Assembly: GCA_963692975.2 (NCBI GenBank)
Contig: CAXMMR010000029.1
Span: forward strand, 1 to 64,000
DNA from: CAXMMR01 sp963692975
GTDB taxonomy: Bacteria; Pseudomonadota; Alphaproteobacteria; Acetobacterales; Acetobacteraceae
Reading direction: 5' to 3'
DNA: 64,000 bases
Made by a program: the position numbers and the translations under genes. The number at the start of each line of letters is the position of its first letter. The stretch's first letter is position 1. The notes under the pieces were generated by a model. The model saw only the letters and a program-made list of their open reading frames with translations. It was not told the origin of the DNA and searched no databases. Positions 50,576 to 58,511 of the stretch are shown here, one piece after another.

Positions 50576-51238
50576 TCACGACGCTGGTGACGGGAGCGCT
50601 TGGCGAGCCGAAGCCTGGGCGCCCGGACCCTTGACGCGGCGGGCGCTGTCCCAGGCAGCCAGCGCTCCGGTGATCGCTCCATCCAAGGCACGTACAGGCA
50701 CCTGATCCACTGCCTGGATCGAGAAGCCGACAAGCAGTCCCTCGAACAGTGCAGCCAGGCCCGTCGCGTCCGCGTCGGGGCGCAACTCCCCGGTCTCGAT
50801 GCCCTCACGGACACAGGTTCCGAACGCGTCGCGGTTGGCCGCGCGCTCGGCGGCGGTGAGCGACTTCAGTGCGTCTAGCTCGGCGGAGCCGACCGTGGCT
50901 GAGAGCGTGATCATGCAGCCAGACGGGTGCGACGGGTCCGTCTGCATCCGCACGGACCGGCGCAGCGCCCGCTCGATCCGCTCGCGGGGTGGCAGACCGG
51001 CGTCGCGCAGGGTCTCGAGCACGCGCCCGTGGGTGTCGAGGTAGCGGGCAAGGACCTCGCGGTAGAGCGCTTCCTTGGAGGCGAAGGCGGCGTAGAAGCT
51101 TGCCGAGGAAAGGCCACCCATGGCGTCGCGCAACCGCTCGAGCGAGGTGCCCTCGAAGCCGTGGGTCCAGAACAGCCGCATCGCGGTGGCGACGGCTTCA
51201 TCCCTGTCAAACTTGCGCGGTCGGCCGGTGCGGGCCAT
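50576..51238 (-). CDS. TetR/AcrR family transcriptional regulator
   Basis: This 220-residue repressor has MARTGRPRKFDRDEAVATAMRLFWTHGFEGTSLERLRDAMGGLSSASFYAAFASKEALYREVLARYLD, a typical TetR HTH. The C-terminal domain includes SGCMITLSATVGSAELDAL and FEGLLVGFSIQAVDQVPVRALDGAITGALAAW. The start is ATG 51238; the frame is open well upstream but the extension is not conserved. It is divergent from the SnoaL-ABM genes and most likely represses them and itself from the 444-base gap. Its ligand is probably a small aromatic or polyketide-like compound, by analogy only. Confidence 0.9.
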   Translation of the reverse strand: MARTGRPRKFDRDEAVATAMRLFWTHGFEGTSLERLRDAMGGLSSASFYAAFASKEALYREVLARYLDTHGRVLETLRDAGLPPRERIERALRRSVRMQTDPSHPSGCMITLSATVGSAELDALKSLTAAERAANRDAFGTCVREGIETGELRPDADATGLAALFEGLLVGFSIQAVDQVPVRALDGAITGALAAWDSARRVKGPGAQASARQALPSPAS

Positions 51239-51682
51239 CGGATCTCCATCGTTTGGGCGCCACAGTTCGGCGACGGGTTCTCGCAGATCTAAGTGGTCGC
51301 AGTCGGGCGATGGGAGCGAGCGCCAGTGCTGCCCAGGAAGCGAGCCTTCACCCGCCCGGCTCGGCAGCACTCCCCCGAACAAGCCGCCGCCGGCCAGCGA
51401 CGGCGGCGTTCCGTGCGGTCGCAGTCCCGATTGTGGCGGGTGCGGCAGGCCGGGCAAGCGCCTGATGAATCATACGACAGCACGACCCGATCGTCAGGCA
51501 CCAGGTCGCGGCCGCCTGACCCGACGCGGTCGACCTCTCGAATAGCCCCGGTGATCCGGTGACAACGGCGGCGTTACTCCTCATGGCAACTCGTCGGCGT
51601 TTCGAGCTCCCCACCTTGAACAGCGGCCTTGCCGCGACATCTGGCATGCTCGATCCATAAGTCGAGCCCAGGAGTTCCAGCA
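51239..51682. promoter_or_regulatory. Divergent promoter region of the island cassette
   Basis: This 444-base gap lies between the TetR gene and the SnoaL-like gene. It becomes AT-richer towards 51570-51680 (TTACTCCTCATGGC, TTGAACAGC, GATCCATAAG), and CAGGAGTTCC forms the ribosome-binding site of the plus-strand gene. GCCGCCG-type short dyads occur near 51385, but no long operator palindrome was found by eye. Confidence 0.4.
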
Positions 51683-52147
51683 ATGCCGAGAACACCCGCG
51701 GAAGTGGTCCTCGCCATCCTTGACAACCCGACCGACCTCGACGCTGTGAAGGAATCGGTGGCGCCTGACGCGACCTACGTCTCGCTCAGCTACGACAACC
51801 CCGATCTCAGGAAGCTGATGCCGTGGGCGGGCACCAGCCAAGGTGGCGCAGCCGCAATCGTCAGCACCTACGCGCGCGTCGGCCGCTACTGGGCGAACGA
51901 GGGCTTCGAGGTCGAGGAGGTCATCGAGGGCGACGAGAAGGTGGCCTTGTTCGGCCGCTTTACCTATCGCTCGATCACGCTCGGCAAGGCGGTCACCTCG
52001 CCGTTCGCGATCCTCGCGCGCGTCCACGACGGGCGCGTCACCTACATGCAGTTCATGGAGGACACCTTCGGTACGGCGGCCACGTTCCGCGCCGGCGGCC
52101 AAGCGGTCTTCCGCGCCGATCCCGAGGGTGGCGAGGTGGTGCTGTGA
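51683..52147 (+). CDS. SnoaL-like/NTF2-fold protein 1
   Basis: This 154-residue protein of the NTF2 superfamily has a SnoaL-type core: AEVVLAILDNPTDLDAVKESVAPDATYVSLSYDNPDLRKLMPWAGTSQGGAAAIVSTYARVGRYWANEGFEVEEVIEGDEKVALFGRFTYRSITLGKAVTSPFAILARVHDGRVTYMQFMEDTFGTAATF. Members are ketosteroid-isomerase-like cyclases, isomerases or hydrolases. The AGGAG ribosome-binding site is correctly spaced before ATG 51683. The stop overlaps the next gene (GTGA). Substrate unknown. Confidence 0.85.
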   Translation: MPRTPAEVVLAILDNPTDLDAVKESVAPDATYVSLSYDNPDLRKLMPWAGTSQGGAAAIVSTYARVGRYWANEGFEVEEVIEGDEKVALFGRFTYRSITLGKAVTSPFAILARVHDGRVTYMQFMEDTFGTAATFRAGGQAVFRADPEGGEVVL

Positions 52148-52485
52148 GTGGCCCTGCCCGGACGGATCAGTTCGTCCTGCTCGTCACCGTGCCGATAAGG
52201 CCGGGACGCGAGGACGAGTATCTCGCTCTGGTCAACGCGGTGAACGACGAGATGCGCCACGAGCCCGCCTTCGTGAGCACGCTTCTGCACCGGTCGGCGG
52301 ACGATCCCGCCCTGTTCATGCTCTACGAGACCTGGCGCGACCGCGACGACTTCTTCGCCGTGCAGATGAAGCGGCCTTATCGGGCCGAGTACGAAGCGAA
52401 GCTACCCGATCTGCTGCGCGCGCCGCGGACGATGACGATGTTCGAGATCCTGCGCGCCGATCATGCGGAAGGGACTGTCCGATGA
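52144..52485 (+). CDS. Antibiotic biosynthesis monooxygenase (ABM) domain protein
   Basis: This 113-residue dimeric ferredoxin-like protein of the ABM/YgiN family (PF03992) begins at GTG 52144: FVLLVTVPIRPGREDEYLALVNAVNDEMRHEPAFVSTLLHRSADDPALFMLYETWRDRDDFFAVQMKRPYRAEYEAKLPDLL. The E-T-W and downstream Tyr/His positions fit cofactor-free quinol monooxygenases. It sits between two SnoaL-like genes with 4-bp overlaps at each end, a unit made for joint action on one aromatic or polyketide substrate. Confidence 0.88.
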   Translation: MSGPARTDQFVLLVTVPIRPGREDEYLALVNAVNDEMRHEPAFVSTLLHRSADDPALFMLYETWRDRDDFFAVQMKRPYRAEYEAKLPDLLRAPRTMTMFEILRADHAEGTVR

Positions 52486-52925
52486 GCGATCCCATCGAAG
52501 TGATCGGCCGGTTCTACGCTGCGGAGGCCGACTACATGAACGCGGGCGGTGCGGCATCCGGCGCGGATTTCACCACCATGGCCGCGACGCTGTCCTCAGA
52601 CGTGGTGCTGCATCAGTCGCCTGATCTGCCATGGGGCGGCGACTTTCACGGGCACGCCGGCTACGAGGACTGGGCGCGCCAAATGAGCGTCGCCTTCGAT
52701 CAGCTCGAGGTGAAGGAGCGACGCTTCTTCGTCGAGGGCGACATGGTGGTCATCACCTGCCGCCTGGTCACCCGGTCCCGCACGACAGGCGAGAAGCTCG
52801 ATCTTCCCATGGCGCAGGTCGTGCGGACCATCGGCGAGCGCATCGTCGAGTTCCGGCCGTTCTACTGGAACGTGGCCGCCTATCGGGCCGCGGTCGAGGC
52901 GCACCTCGAAGCTCCGGTTTTCTAG
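52482..52925 (+). CDS. SnoaL-like/NTF2-fold protein 2
   Basis: This 147-residue NTF2-fold protein: IEVIGRFYAAEADYMNAGGAASGADFTTMAATLSSDVVLHQSPDLPWGGDFHGHAGYEDWARQMSVAFDQLEVKERRFFVEGDMVVITCRLVTRSRTTGEKLDLPMAQVVRTIGERIVEFRPFYWNVAAYRAA. It is only distantly similar to the first SnoaL-like protein, so it is not a tandem copy. VLHQSPDLPWGGDFHGHAGY carries the usual pocket residues. It overlaps the ABM gene (ATGA). Confidence 0.85.
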   Translation: MSDPIEVIGRFYAAEADYMNAGGAASGADFTTMAATLSSDVVLHQSPDLPWGGDFHGHAGYEDWARQMSVAFDQLEVKERRFFVEGDMVVITCRLVTRSRTTGEKLDLPMAQVVRTIGERIVEFRPFYWNVAAYRAAVEAHLEAPVF

Positions 52926-53237
52926 TGAGGACCATCCCTATGGCCGCAGCGATCCGCGCGGGCGGCCACCTGCATCACCTCCAGCCGCAGGCAGCGGACC
53001 GGGGCGATCAGCCGCCTTCCACGCCGCCACCAGCGCCGCCGTTCCCTGATCGCGCAGGGTGACGAACGCCCGATCTGACACTCATGACATGTTGCGATAC
53101 CGGCTCGATGACTTCGCGAGAGATCCTCGCGCGAACACCGACCGTCACGCAGCGGCCAAGCTGACCAGAAATAGGCCGTCGCCGGCGCTCGCCTGGCTGG
53201 AGCGATACGCCGGCGAGAAACACGATCAGGGAGATCA
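52926..53237. other. Gap between the SnoaL genes and the dehydrogenase
   Basis: These 312 bases contain no convincing gene. A 40-codon frame from ATG 52940 is proline-rich and unsupported. CGCGAG-AGA-TCCTCGCG-like pairing near 53139 and the AT-richer patch TGACACTCATGACATGTTGCGATACC (53074-53101) may mark a second promoter for the dehydrogenase. Confidence 0.4.
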
Positions 53238-54092
53238 ATGATGGACGTCGGCTTTATCGGTCTCGGCGCCATGGGCAATGCCATGGCCGCCAATCTCGTC
53301 GAGGCCGGGCACAAGGTCCGGGCCTGGAATCGTTCCGGCAAGGGGCCGGACGGACTGGAGATCGTCGGCAAACCGGCTGACGCATTCCAGGCGGACGTCG
53401 TTTTCACGATGTTGTCCGACGATCCCGCAATCCGAGAGGTTCTGCTGGAGGCGGATGTGCTGAAGACCGCGCGCGAGGGCGTGGTCCACGTCGTCAGCTC
53501 GACCATTTCGGTGGCGTTCGCCGCTGAACTTGCGGAGGCGCATGAACAGCTTGGGATCGGCTACGTCTCGGCGCCCGTGCTTGGCCGGCCTGATGTGGCC
53601 AAGGAAGGTCAGCTCAACATCCTCGCCGCCGGCAAGCGACGGGCGGTCGAGAAGGTGCGTCCCCTGCTCGATGTCCTTGGCAAGAAGGTGTGGGACATGG
53701 GCGAGGAGCCTGCCCGGGCCAACGCCGCCAAGATCGCCGCGAACATGATGATCACCATGGCGATCGAGGCGATGGCGGAAGCAGTGGTGCTCACCGAGGC
53801 GAGCGGCCTGCAGCGTGGTGCATTCTTCGAACTGATCCTGGGCACGCTGTTCGGCGGACGCTCTTACGAGAACTACAGCGCCAACATCGCCAAGGAGAGC
53901 TTCGAGCCGGGCTTCAAGGCACGGCTCGGACTAAAGGATCTCGGCCTCGCCGCCGCTGCCGCCAAGCAGGCAGGCAGGCAGTTGCCGATGCTCGAGGCCG
54001 TCAGGGGACGCATGGCGGACACGGTCGATGCCGGAATGGGCGACAAGGACTGGTCGGTGATCGCCGGCTTCACGATCAACCATGCGAGATGA
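53238..54092 (+). CDS. NAD(P)-dependent oxidoreductase, 3-hydroxyisobutyrate dehydrogenase type
   Basis: This beta-hydroxyacid dehydrogenase has 284 residues. N-terminal Rossmann MDVGFIGLGAMGNAMAANLVEAGHKVRAWNRSG (Arg after beta-2 suggests NADP), VVFTMLSDDPAIREVL, substrate-binding ISVAFAAELAEAHEQLGIGYVSAPVLGRPDVAKEGQLNILAAG, and the catalytic Lys region ANAAKIAANMMITMAIEAMAEAVVLTEASGL. The usual DAPVSGG is replaced by SAPVLGRPD, as in many glyoxylate reductase/imine-reductase-like members. GGGAG lies before ATG 53238 (ATG 53241 is equivalent). It converges on a broken amidohydrolase gene. Confidence 0.88.
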   Translation: MMDVGFIGLGAMGNAMAANLVEAGHKVRAWNRSGKGPDGLEIVGKPADAFQADVVFTMLSDDPAIREVLLEADVLKTAREGVVHVVSSTISVAFAAELAEAHEQLGIGYVSAPVLGRPDVAKEGQLNILAAGKRRAVEKVRPLLDVLGKKVWDMGEEPARANAAKIAANMMITMAIEAMAEAVVLTEASGLQRGAFFELILGTLFGGRSYENYSANIAKESFEPGFKARLGLKDLGLAAAAAKQAGRQLPMLEAVRGRMADTVDAGMGDKDWSVIAGFTINHAR

Positions 54093-54641
54093 GGTCGAGG
54101 TGGCATAGTCCAGTTCGGGGCGTCCGGCATAGGTCGCCGGCATCTCGGCGGCGTCCGCCGCGTGAAGGTAAATCGGCACGTCGAGCGCTTGGGCGCGTTC
54201 CCAGAGCGGCGAGAAACGGTCCTCGTCGAGGTCGCGGCCGTCGGTCTGACCGATGATCATCGCCCCGCGCATCCCGAGTTCACTCACCGCCCGCTCGAAC
54301 TCGGCGGCGCCCGCCTCCGGATCCTGCAGCGGCACCGTGGCGAAGCCGGCGAAATGGTCGGGATGTGCCTGTACGGCTTCGGCGAGGCGATCGTTGGCTT
54401 GCCGAGCGAGTGTCATCGCGGTCGCGGCATCGAGGGCGCCCTGAACGGTGCCGACGTTCGACAGGATCGCGAAGTCGATGTTGGCCTCGGCCATCGCCGC
54501 GTTTCGTGCCTCGCCGAGATCGCATAGCGGGCGCTTGATCTTCGCGGTGATTTCCTCCGGGACAGTCGGGATCAGGGTCAGCCAGCGATCGACGTGCTCG
54601 GGCGCGTCGAGAACGAAATGTTCTTCGAGTGCGATACGCAT
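53931..54641 (-). pseudogene. Amidohydrolase 2 family gene, 3'-truncated
   Basis: The start is normal for a TIM-barrel amidohydrolase/decarboxylase (PF04909): MRIALEEHFVLDAPEHV, LCDLGEARNAAMAEANIDFAILSNVGTVQGALDAATAMTLARQANDRLAEAVQAHPDHFAGFATVPLQDPEAGAAEFERAV, LGMRGAMIIGQTDG, DEDRFSPLWERAQALDVPIYLHAADAAEMPATYAGRPELDYAT. Homology stops at about base 54102. The frame then runs antisense through the 3' end of the dehydrogenase gene to a stop at 53931. The missing third would carry the later metal-binding His and Asp, so the product should be inactive. The join marks a deletion or recombination. Confidence 0.75.
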
Positions 54642-55201
54642 CGAGGGTGGTTCCTTTCATCTGGGGTTCGTGGGGCCAACAGCCTCAGGGCTGTTGCGGC
54701 GAGCAGGAGGGCATCGGGTCGACCGGAATCTGGCCAACACATCGGTCAGGTCAGGGCCTGCCCGAGATGCGCGAACTCGGTCATGGCGTGCTCGGTCATC
54801 TCGTCGCCAGGACGCTGATTGTGGCGGCAGAGAAATGAAGCCGTTCGTGGACATAGCGGCCACCTCGCTCTTTGTGGTCCGACGTTCTCAAGGATGGTCA
54901 TTGGAGGTGAGGCGCTGATGCGTGGCATCTTCGTTCGGAACGCGACTTCGAGCCGTGACAAGGGCATCCGGCTCCCGACTTGGTCTGAAGCTGTCGTGCT
55001 GGACGAGGTTTCCTGCGGGTCACTCGTTCGTCATCCACTCGCGGTCCGCGAGAGTGCCATTCGCGCCATGTCCGGCCGCAGCATGGCGGTCGGCCAGCGC
55101 ATCTGTGTTGCCTACCGGCTTGCGGCAGCGGCAGGTGGCGCCCGGTCGTGACCGGCGCGCCGGCTCCCGCTTGCGTCCGCCGCCCGCTTCCAACAGCTTG
55201 G
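54642..55201. other. Right flank of the island, no recognisable gene
   Basis: These 560 bases lie between the amidohydrolase start and repeat copy 2. Short open frames exist on both strands, none recognisable. Composition is lower in GC than the rest of the window (for example TTTGTGGTCCGACGTTCTCAAGGATGGTCATTGG at 54871-54904). The amidohydrolase promoter must lie in its left part. Remnants of decayed genes are likely, but I could not name one. Confidence 0.45.
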
Positions 55202-55370
55202 CGGCGGCCGCGGCCACTACGTCGGCGCCGTCGCCGGCAGCATCTCGCTGGTCGCGCTGGTGTCGGTGCTGATGGCGATGAACATGCCGGAATACGGCCG
55301 CAACATCATCTACGGCGTCATCATCCTCGTCCTGCTCCTGCTCTACGGCCGGGAGCAGGCGGACGCGTAG
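55202..55370 (+). pseudogene. 3' remnant of the ABC permease 2 gene
   Basis: These bases encode the last 55 residues of permease 2 (GGRGHYVGAV ... YGREQADA) with the same TAG stop, but there is no upstream coding sequence or start in frame. It exists only as part of repeat copy 2 and should not be functional. Confidence 0.88.
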
Positions 55371-55413
55371 CGGAGCGTCGACGAGGGCCTCGACACCGTG
55401 ATCCACCGGTCGG
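55202..55413 (+). repeat. 212-bp perfect direct repeat, copy 2
   Basis: Identical to 49928-50139. The preceding base context (CAGCTTGG) differs from copy 1 (TACATCCT), giving a sharp left boundary. On the right the match ends at CCACCGGTCGG, then G versus A. Confidence 0.92.
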
Positions 55414-55639
55414 GTGAAGGGCAGTACGCCGGCGCGGCGAGCCGCGGCCCGGGCGCCGGAACGATCGGCGACGCGCCTGCCGCGACCCGCACGCGTCCGT
55501 CCGCTCCGCCAAAAGCGGGGATCGGCGTCCTGGCCGCGGCAGCGGGTGCTATGAGCATGTAGGACGGCCCTCCGACCCCCGTCGCACCGCCCGGTCGGGA
55601 ACGTATTCGCGCCGACAGGTGATTGCTGGAGCATGCTCG

Positions 55640-56617
55640 ATGGTGCGGCGACCGCGTAACACCAGCGTCACGTCGTCGCAGACGGTGCTGGCCGAGATGC
55701 GGACGGAGCCGCGTGCCGATCTCGCGACGTTGCTGGCCCGCGCGACGACCGGTCCGGCTCTCGTGACGGCATTGGTGTGTCCCACCAGTGCCTTGTCTCT
55801 CGGAGCGGCTTTGGCAACGGCGCAGGCTGGGCTGATCGTTCCGGTGCTGGTCGGGCCGTCGACCGCGATCCGGCGGATCGCCGAGGCGGGCGCGACGGAC
55901 ATCACGCGACTGCGTCTGGTGGATGCGCCGGACGCTTCGGCGGCCGCGATCGAAGCGGTGAGGATGGCGCGCACCGGCGAAGTGGCGGCGCTGATGAAGG
56001 GCGACCTGCACACGGACCAGTTGATGCGACCGATCGTCGCCACGCAGACCGGCCTGCGGACGACCAGGCACATGAGCCACGTCTACGTGCTGAGGTTGCG
56101 CGATCAGGCCAGACTCGTGTTGCTGACCGATGTCGCAATCAATGTCGCACCGAGGCTCGCCGACAAGGCCGAGATCGTGCGGAACGCGATCGACCTCGCC
56201 CATGCCCTCGGGTTCGCGGAACCGCGTGTGGCGATCCTGTCCGCCGTCGAGACGGTGAACGCCGACATGCCGTCGACCGTGGACGCCGCTTCGCTCTGCA
56301 AGATGGCGGATCGGGGACAGATCACAGGCGGACTGATCGATGGGCCTCTTGCGTTCGACGATGCCATCGATGCCGGGGCAGCGGCCGCGAAGGGCATCGT
56401 GTCGGAGGTGGCGGGACGCGCGGATATCCTCGTCGCGCCGGACCTCGAAGCGGGAAACATCCTGGCCAAGGCCCTGACGGTCCTGGCCGGCGCCGAGGCG
56501 GCGGGCGTGGTGGTCGGCGCATCGGTTCCGATCGTGCTCACCAGCCGGGCCGACAGCACGGCGACGAGGGTCGCCTCCTGCGCCCTGGCGAGGCTGATGG
56601 GCAGGTCGATGTCCTGA
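55640..56617 (+). CDS. Phosphate acetyl/butyryltransferase family protein
   Basis: This PF01515-type acyltransferase of 325 residues matches the C-terminal Pta-like half of enoyl-CoA hydratase/phosphate acetyltransferase proteins. Motifs: LALVCPTSALSLGAALATAQAGLIVPVLVGPSTAIRRIA, AVRMARTGEVAALMKGDLHTDQLMRPIV, LRTTRHMSHVYVL (loop before the active site), VLLTDVAINVAPRLADKAEIVRNAIDLAHALG, GIVSEVAGRADILVAPDLEAGNILAKALTVLAGAEAAGVVVGASVPIVLTSRADS. It interconverts an acyl-CoA and acyl phosphate. ATG 55640 has GGAG upstream within a GAGCATGCTC palindrome (55629-55638). It converges on the mdc operon; no acetate kinase is adjacent. Confidence 0.85.
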   Translation: MVRRPRNTSVTSSQTVLAEMRTEPRADLATLLARATTGPALVTALVCPTSALSLGAALATAQAGLIVPVLVGPSTAIRRIAEAGATDITRLRLVDAPDASAAAIEAVRMARTGEVAALMKGDLHTDQLMRPIVATQTGLRTTRHMSHVYVLRLRDQARLVLLTDVAINVAPRLADKAEIVRNAIDLAHALGFAEPRVAILSAVETVNADMPSTVDAASLCKMADRGQITGGLIDGPLAFDDAIDAGAAAAKGIVSEVAGRADILVAPDLEAGNILAKALTVLAGAEAAGVVVGASVPIVLTSRADSTATRVASCALARLMGRSMS

Positions 56618-56715
56618 ACGAGCCGATGCGATGGGCCCTGTCTCACGCCGGTCGCGCTCGTCGCCTCCGTGTCCGATCTCGCGGCGTCGTCAGCTCGTGC
56701 CGCGCGACCGACGCT

Positions 56716-57648
56716 TCACACTTTCGTCGCCCATCCCAGGAAACCATCGAGGGAGTGGAACTCCGACAGGCTGTGGCAATCCACATCCGGCAGGGCGTCC
56801 CTGGCGATGTGCGCCAGCGCCGAGCCAGGCCCCAACTCGATGAGCTTCGCGACGCCCAGGCTGCGGCAGGACTCCATGCATGCGGCCCAATCCACCGTCT
56901 GCCGGATCTGGGCCGCAAGCTTCTCCTCGCCCGCCCTCACGTCGAACACCGCGACACCGTCGATCCCGCTCAGCAATCGGATGCCCGACGGCACGTCGCG
57001 GCGGATCGGTGCCGCCGCTAGGCAGGTTCGGAACGCCGCACTGGCAGCCTCCAGCAGCGGCGTATGCGACGCGACCGCCACCGGCAACATCGTGACGCGT
57101 TCGGCCCCGGCCGTCGTCGCGTCACCGGCCAGTTCCGTCAGCGCGGCCCGCGTTCCGCCGACCAGCATCCGATCCTCGGCGTTGACGATGGCGATGAAAC
57201 AACCGTGCAGCCGGCAGATCGGCTCGAGAACCGCGCGGGCCAGACCGCGGATCGCCGCCAAACCCGAGGGCTGGCGGGTCGCCGCGTCCATGGCACGCGC
57301 GCGTTCGATGGCGAGACGCAGCACGGCGTCGGCGTCGAGCAGTCCGGCCACGCCCCAGGAGGCGAGCTCGCCGACGCTGTAGCCGGCCACCACGAGCGGC
57401 CGCGGCAGCCTCTCGCCGAGCGTCGCCCAGGCCGCCATCGCCTGCGTGCAGCACAGGACCTGCCCGAGCTTGTCGGAATGGATGTCGCCGCCGCCGTCGG
57501 CCTGCACGAGATGTCGTGGATCGACGCCCCCGAGCGCAGCGGTCGCGGCCGCGAACACGGATGACGCGGCCGGCGCGTCGGCCAGCAGCGCGAACATGGC
57601 GGCGTTCTGCGATCCTTGCCCGGAGCACACGATCGCGGTCCGGATCAT
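56716..57648 (-). CDS. mdcH: Malonate decarboxylase malonyl-CoA:ACP transacylase (epsilon)
   Basis: This FabD-like acyltransferase of 310 residues charges the MdcC carrier with malonyl groups to start the cycle. Motifs: IRTAIVCSGQGSQNAAMFALL, nucleophile GYSVGELASWGVAGLLDADAVLRLAIERARAM, with Ser in GYSVG, VASHTPLLEAASAAF (catalytic His) and ELGPGSALAHIARDALPDVDCHSLSEF. The ATG overlaps the mdcB stop. Last gene of the operon. Confidence 0.92.
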   Translation of the reverse strand: MIRTAIVCSGQGSQNAAMFALLADAPAASSVFAAATAALGGVDPRHLVQADGGGDIHSDKLGQVLCCTQAMAAWATLGERLPRPLVVAGYSVGELASWGVAGLLDADAVLRLAIERARAMDAATRQPSGLAAIRGLARAVLEPICRLHGCFIAIVNAEDRMLVGGTRAALTELAGDATTAGAERVTMLPVAVASHTPLLEAASAAFRTCLAAAPIRRDVPSGIRLLSGIDGVAVFDVRAGEEKLAAQIRQTVDWAACMESCRSLGVAKLIELGPGSALAHIARDALPDVDCHSLSEFHSLDGFLGWATKV

Positions 57649-58511
57649 GTGCCACCGTCCAGGGCGTCGAGCAGCAGGCCGATCGCCAGCAGATCGGCGC
57701 TGCCACCTGGGCTGAGGTGCCGCGCGACGAACGCCCGGTGCAGTGCCGCGGCCTTGCCGCGCCAATCGGGCTGCAGGACGCCGCCGTCGTCCAGAAAACG
57801 CCGTGCCGCCTTTTGCGCGAACTGCAAGCCTTCGGCACCGCCGCGATGGAGCAGGTTCGTGTCGTCAACCACGGCCAGGAGGGCGAAGAACGCCTGGATA
57901 CGGGCGGCCTCGGGGTCGTGCGGCACGGCGCCGCTTCCATGCCGGAGGGCCGGCAGCGCCACCTCCAGCACCAGCGGGAAGCCTGCGGCGGCTTCCGCCG
58001 GCGCGCCGCCCGCGCCGAAGCGCCGCCTCGCCCTTGCGCCGTGGCTGTCCCGCGCGACCGGCCTGTCCAGGATCGAGCGGCCCCATTGCCGTCGAACGGC
58101 GTCCCCGAGCGCGGCCGCCTGCCAATGCGGACGCTGGCCGGACCAGGTCAGTCCAGCCGCGGCGCAGACGAGCCCGAGCCCGAAGATCGCACCGCGATGC
58201 GTGTTGATGCCGCACGTCGCTTCCAGCATCGCGCGCTCGGCCGCGAGGCCGATGCGACGGAGCTCCGACATCGGCGCGCCAGCATGGCCCGCCTCGGCCA
58301 GGAGGGAGAAGAACGGCGTGATGGCCGCGGCACTGGCCACGAAGGTGGCGGCGTTCATGTCCCGATGGCTGCCCGTGTCGACGTGGCTGACGAGCCCGGG
58401 CTTCGGCCAGGTGTGCAATTCCTCGATGAGGCTCCGCCCGGCCGAGGCCGTGACGTGCGCGATCATCCGATCCGGACATGGCCGACCCGCGGGACGGGCG
58501 GTGGCGCTCAC
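57645..58511 (-). CDS. mdcB: Triphosphoribosyl-dephospho-CoA synthase
   Basis: MdcB/CitG-type enzyme of 288 residues that makes 2'-(5''-triphosphoribosyl)-3'-dephospho-CoA, the precursor of the MdcC prosthetic group. The N-terminus has LIEELHTWPKPGLVSHVDTGSHRDMNAATF (KPGLVxxxDxGxHxDM motif), then GINTHRGAIFGLGLVCAAAG, and DTNLLHRGGAEGLQFAQ near the C-terminus (TNLLHRGG motif). It overlaps both mdcG and mdcH by 4 bp. Confidence 0.93.
   Translation of the reverse strand: MSATARPAGRPCPDRMIAHVTASAGRSLIEELHTWPKPGLVSHVDTGSHRDMNAATFVASAAAITPFFSLLAEAGHAGAPMSELRRIGLAAERAMLEATCGINTHRGAIFGLGLVCAAAGLTWSGQRPHWQAAALGDAVRRQWGRSILDRPVARDSHGARARRRFGAGGAPAEAAAGFPLVLEVALPALRHGSGAVPHDPEAARIQAFFALLAVVDDTNLLHRGGAEGLQFAQKAARRFLDDGGVLQPDWRGKAAALHRAFVARHLSPGGSADLLAIGLLLDALDGGT

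Larger units (their letters stand above)
50140..55201. mobile_element. Putative 5-kb genomic island between direct repeats
   Basis: The segment between the two 212-bp repeats interrupts what would otherwise be ABC operon trailer followed by the malonate region. It contains a complete regulator-plus-enzyme cassette, a truncated gene at its right side, and two gene-poor flanks. Base composition appears less GC-extreme than neighbours. No integrase, transposase, tRNA or terminal inverted repeat was found, so the mechanism (circle integration by homologous recombination, or duplication plus insertion) is inferred. An assembly misjoin is a real alternative. Confidence 0.45.

Noticed and set aside
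52940..53062. 40-codon proline-rich frame between SnoaL 2 and the dehydrogenase
   Set aside because: No ribosome-binding site of note, no homology, and composition of non-coding GC-rich DNA.
49928..55413. Composite transposon or insertion sequence
   Set aside because: No transposase, no terminal inverted repeats at the repeat ends, and the repeat is plainly host permease coding sequence.
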